The position numbers were made by a program, and so were the translations under genes. The notes beneath the pieces are model-generated. The model had not been told where the DNA came from. It saw only the letters and a list, made by a program, of their open reading frames with translations, and searched no databases. 6,501 nucleotides of DNA from Acidobacteriota bacterium (GTDB lineage Bacteria > Acidobacteriota > Terriglobia > Terriglobales > Acidobacteriaceae). This document shows, one piece after another, positions 4,925-6,501 of this stretch; the stretch's first letter is position 1; each line of letters begins with the position of its first letter. The stretch is taken from NCBI GenBank assembly GCA_021841795.1, contig JAKCDN010000161.1:1-6501 (forward strand), written 5' to 3'.

Positions 4925-6179
4925 CTCCTCCGCCGCCGGCCGCCAGCATCGCCGCCGAAAGCAAAAATGCCATCCCGGCAAGATAGAAGTAGTTGGCGAA
5001 GGCCTGCCTGCTGGTGGCGAAGAGAACAAGCAGCGCGGTTGAATACGCGGTGGGGAAAGCGGCCGGGCTGCGATTCGTCGCCAGAAGCGCCCACATGATA
5101 AACGCCAGAACCAGCACGGGCCCGAACCGGATGATCCACGGAAACGGCACCACGAAGCTCAATGCGTCGGAGCGGTTGGGCGGCATCAGGTTGAAGAGAA
5201 CCAGGTCGTGCCAGAACGCGCGCAGGTTCCAGACCGCGAACGGTAAAACTGTGGCGCCTGCCGTCAGCAGCGACCACCCGAGCAGTTGCGCGCACTCCCT
5301 CCACCGGAAGCGCGGAAGCAGATACACCGCCAGCGGCAGCGCCAGCACGTTGTACTGCTTGCTGGCCAGAAACAGCCCGAAGGCGATCGGCAGCCACCAG
5401 CGTCTCTTCACCGCCGCGTACACCGTCGCGCACAGCGTCATGTAGACGAGAGGCTCCGTGAAAGAGCAGAACTCCACCACGAAAGTGAGCGGATTCAGCA
5501 GCGCAACGCCCGCGATCCAGAGGCCGCGCCGGTCCGGACGCAGAGCCAGCAGGATCGCTGCCGCGGCCAGGACCGCCAGCACATAACTGGCCCTCAGGTC
5601 TCCCAGCAGGTAGCCCGGCAGAATCCACGCCAGCGTCAGCGGCGGGTACTGGAATCCCTCCAGAACCCTGCCGTTCCTGATCAGGCCCTGCGCGAAAAAG
5701 AGCGACGAGCCGCGGGCGTCGTAAGGATCGGCCTGCGTCGCCCCGAACGGATCGATCCATCGTGTCAGGTTGTCACAGGCCGTCTTTTGAAAGGTGTAGA
5801 CATCGATGTTGGGCCTGGGGCCGGGGTGCAGCATCAGGTATGCGATCAGAACATGCGCCACCGCCAGCAGCGCAAAGATCGTCCACACCGTACCGCCGGC
5901 TTTGCCGTTCTCCTCCGCGCGGGGAATGCCTGCGGGCGTGCGGCGCAGCGCCTCGATGGCAAGCGCGATGGCGATCGGCGTCAGGGCGAGGAAGATCGCC
6001 ATTGCGATCTCCCATGCGCGCGAACGCGCTGTGTTTCTGGCTGCCGAAAGGCCGAGCAGATAGCTGCCGAACGCCATCGCCATCGCGATGCCGCCGGCCC
6101 CGCCGGCGAAGGCGGCAGCCAACCCGTTTCGGCGCGGAACCGCTGTGGCGTCTGCATCTCGTTCCACGATCACTCCCAT
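4896..6179 (-). CDS. GT87-like polytopic membrane glycosyltransferase
   Basis: This 427-aa inner-membrane protein is a probable GT-C/GT87-like glycosyltransferase. Two helices (about 20-45 and 57-78) and a third (97-117) precede PNIDVYTFQ (123-131), whose D126 is the likely catalytic position. DPYDARGSSLFF (151-162) and FQYPPLTLAWILPGYLLG (176-193) follow, the latter the YPPL motif typical of these enzymes. LASKQYNVLALPL (271-283), NRSDALSF (335-342) and RQAFANYFYLAGMAFLL (391-407) close the conserved region. It differs from the neighbouring 3532-4875 protein but belongs to the same broad class. It is convergent with the operon across 20 bp, so it has its own promoter. I chose ATG 6179 because hydrophobic sequence begins soon after it, although its ribosome site (GGGG, 5 bases away) is weak. 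ATG 6419 follows GGAGG by only 3 bases and would add 80 Arg-rich residues with rare codons (TTA, AGA, GTA). ATG 6482 is also in frame. Confidence 0.78.
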   Translation of the reverse strand: MGVIVERDADATAVPRRNGLAAAFAGGAGGIAMAMAFGSYLLGLSAARNTARSRAWEIAMAIFLALTPIAIALAIEALRRTPAGIPRAEENGKAGGTVWTIFALLAVAHVLIAYLMLHPGPRPNIDVYTFQKTACDNLTRWIDPFGATQADPYDARGSSLFFAQGLIRNGRVLEGFQYPPLTLAWILPGYLLGDLRASYVLAVLAAAAILLALRPDRRGLWIAGVALLNPLTFVVEFCSFTEPLVYMTLCATVYAAVKRRWWLPIAFGLFLASKQYNVLALPLAVYLLPRFRWRECAQLLGWSLLTAGATVLPFAVWNLRAFWHDLVLFNLMPPNRSDALSFVVPFPWIIRFGPVLVLAFIMWALLATNRSPAAFPTAYSTALLVLFATSRQAFANYFYLAGMAFLLSAAMLAAGGGGEKAAPRPSA

Positions 6180-6501
6180 CGAGCCCCGCGAAGAGGCACA
6201 GGCGCACCCGCCGGCCGCGCCCGGCGATTCCAGGATCGCCTCAGGCCGGGATACCTTGGTTCTCCACTTCCAGGCGGAGCTTCCATGCCATTCTAAGGCG
6301 CGGCAATTTCCGCTGTCGCGCAGCTTCTTCGCGCCGCAATGAGCGGGAATATCCGAAGGCAACCGGCGGCGGCGCTCCCTGCGCAGCGCCGGTGGCGAAG
6401 CCGGCCGGCCGTTGGCCATATTCCTCCGCGTTATACTGGCCGCGAGGCGGAACGCGCAGTCGGGGTTCCGATCGGTCTTCATGTGCCTTCTTGATCGCGC
6501 A
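6180..6501. other. Upstream region of the minus-strand glycosyltransferase gene, no convincing gene
   Basis: The minus-strand frame of the downstream gene stays open across this stretch, but its translation is Arg/Ser/Cys-rich with no family motif. CGGCGCT (6370-6376) and AGCGCCG (6385-6391) form a 7-bp stem with an 8-base loop. A minus-strand TATAAC (6435-6430) resembles a -10 element, and a plus-strand TATACT (6432-6437) overlaps it. Neither has a good -35 partner. GGAGG on the minus strand (6427-6423) may serve the alternative start at 6419. Confidence 0.4.

Noticed and set aside
4096..5760. A 554-aa minus-strand open frame spanning the convergent junction
   Set aside because: It crosses two real genes in wrong frames, is Gly/Arg-rich and shows no motif. 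The frames at 3532-4875 (+) and 4896-6179 (-) carry the recognisable GT87-like features.
5286..6296. A 336-aa plus-strand open frame antisense to the second GT87-like gene
   Set aside because: It is an Arg/Gln/His-rich shadow of the minus-strand gene with no recognisable domain.
6432..6437. TATACT as a plus-strand promoter leaving the window
   Set aside because: The nearest -35-like sequence (TTGGCC, 6412-6417) leaves only 14 bases of spacer, and no plus-strand gene is visible beyond it.

Overview
The window is high-GC bacterial DNA, most likely from an Acidobacteriota (Terriglobia/Acidobacteriaceae-type) chromosome. That assignment rests on three things: the sequence style of the Flp pilin, an orphan pilin behind a sigma-54-like promoter, and lipid-linked-sugar glycosyltransferase families common in that phylum. 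It is a family-resemblance inference, since no marker gene is present.

Layout. Positions 1-989 are a pilin locus of lower coding density. A near-consensus sigma-54 promoter (41-56) precedes a complete 61-aa Flp/type IVb prepilin gene (111-296). A strong stem-loop (331-388) follows it. Next comes a decayed second copy of the same pilin gene (560-725), with a lost start codon, two frame-breaking deletions and a stop codon still aligned with the intact copy. A second long hairpin (801-848) follows the relic. Positions 990-4875 are a tight three-gene plus-strand operon: a GT-C-type membrane glycosyltransferase, a DPM1-like GT2 enzyme joined to it by an ATGA stop/start overlap, and a GT87-like membrane glycosyltransferase 17 bp further on. 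Positions 4896-6179 hold a second GT87-like membrane protein on the minus strand, convergent with the operon and separated from it by 20 bp. Positions 6180-6501 are its upstream region, with no convincing gene.

How the genes may work together. The GT2 enzyme would make a polyprenyl-phosphate sugar on the cytoplasmic side of the inner membrane. The GT-C enzymes would use that lipid-linked donor on the periplasmic side, to build a surface glycan or glycosylate exported proteins. The secreted Flp pilin next door is a possible acceptor, but only its position suggests this. No Tad/Cpa assembly gene, prepilin peptidase, flippase, RNA gene, CRISPR array or insertion sequence is visible.

The two least ordinary signals are the well-preserved pilin pseudogene beside its intact parent and the sigma-54 promoter on the intact copy only. 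The membrane protein families are recognised from motifs and topology read by eye; their sugar specificities cannot be read from the sequence.
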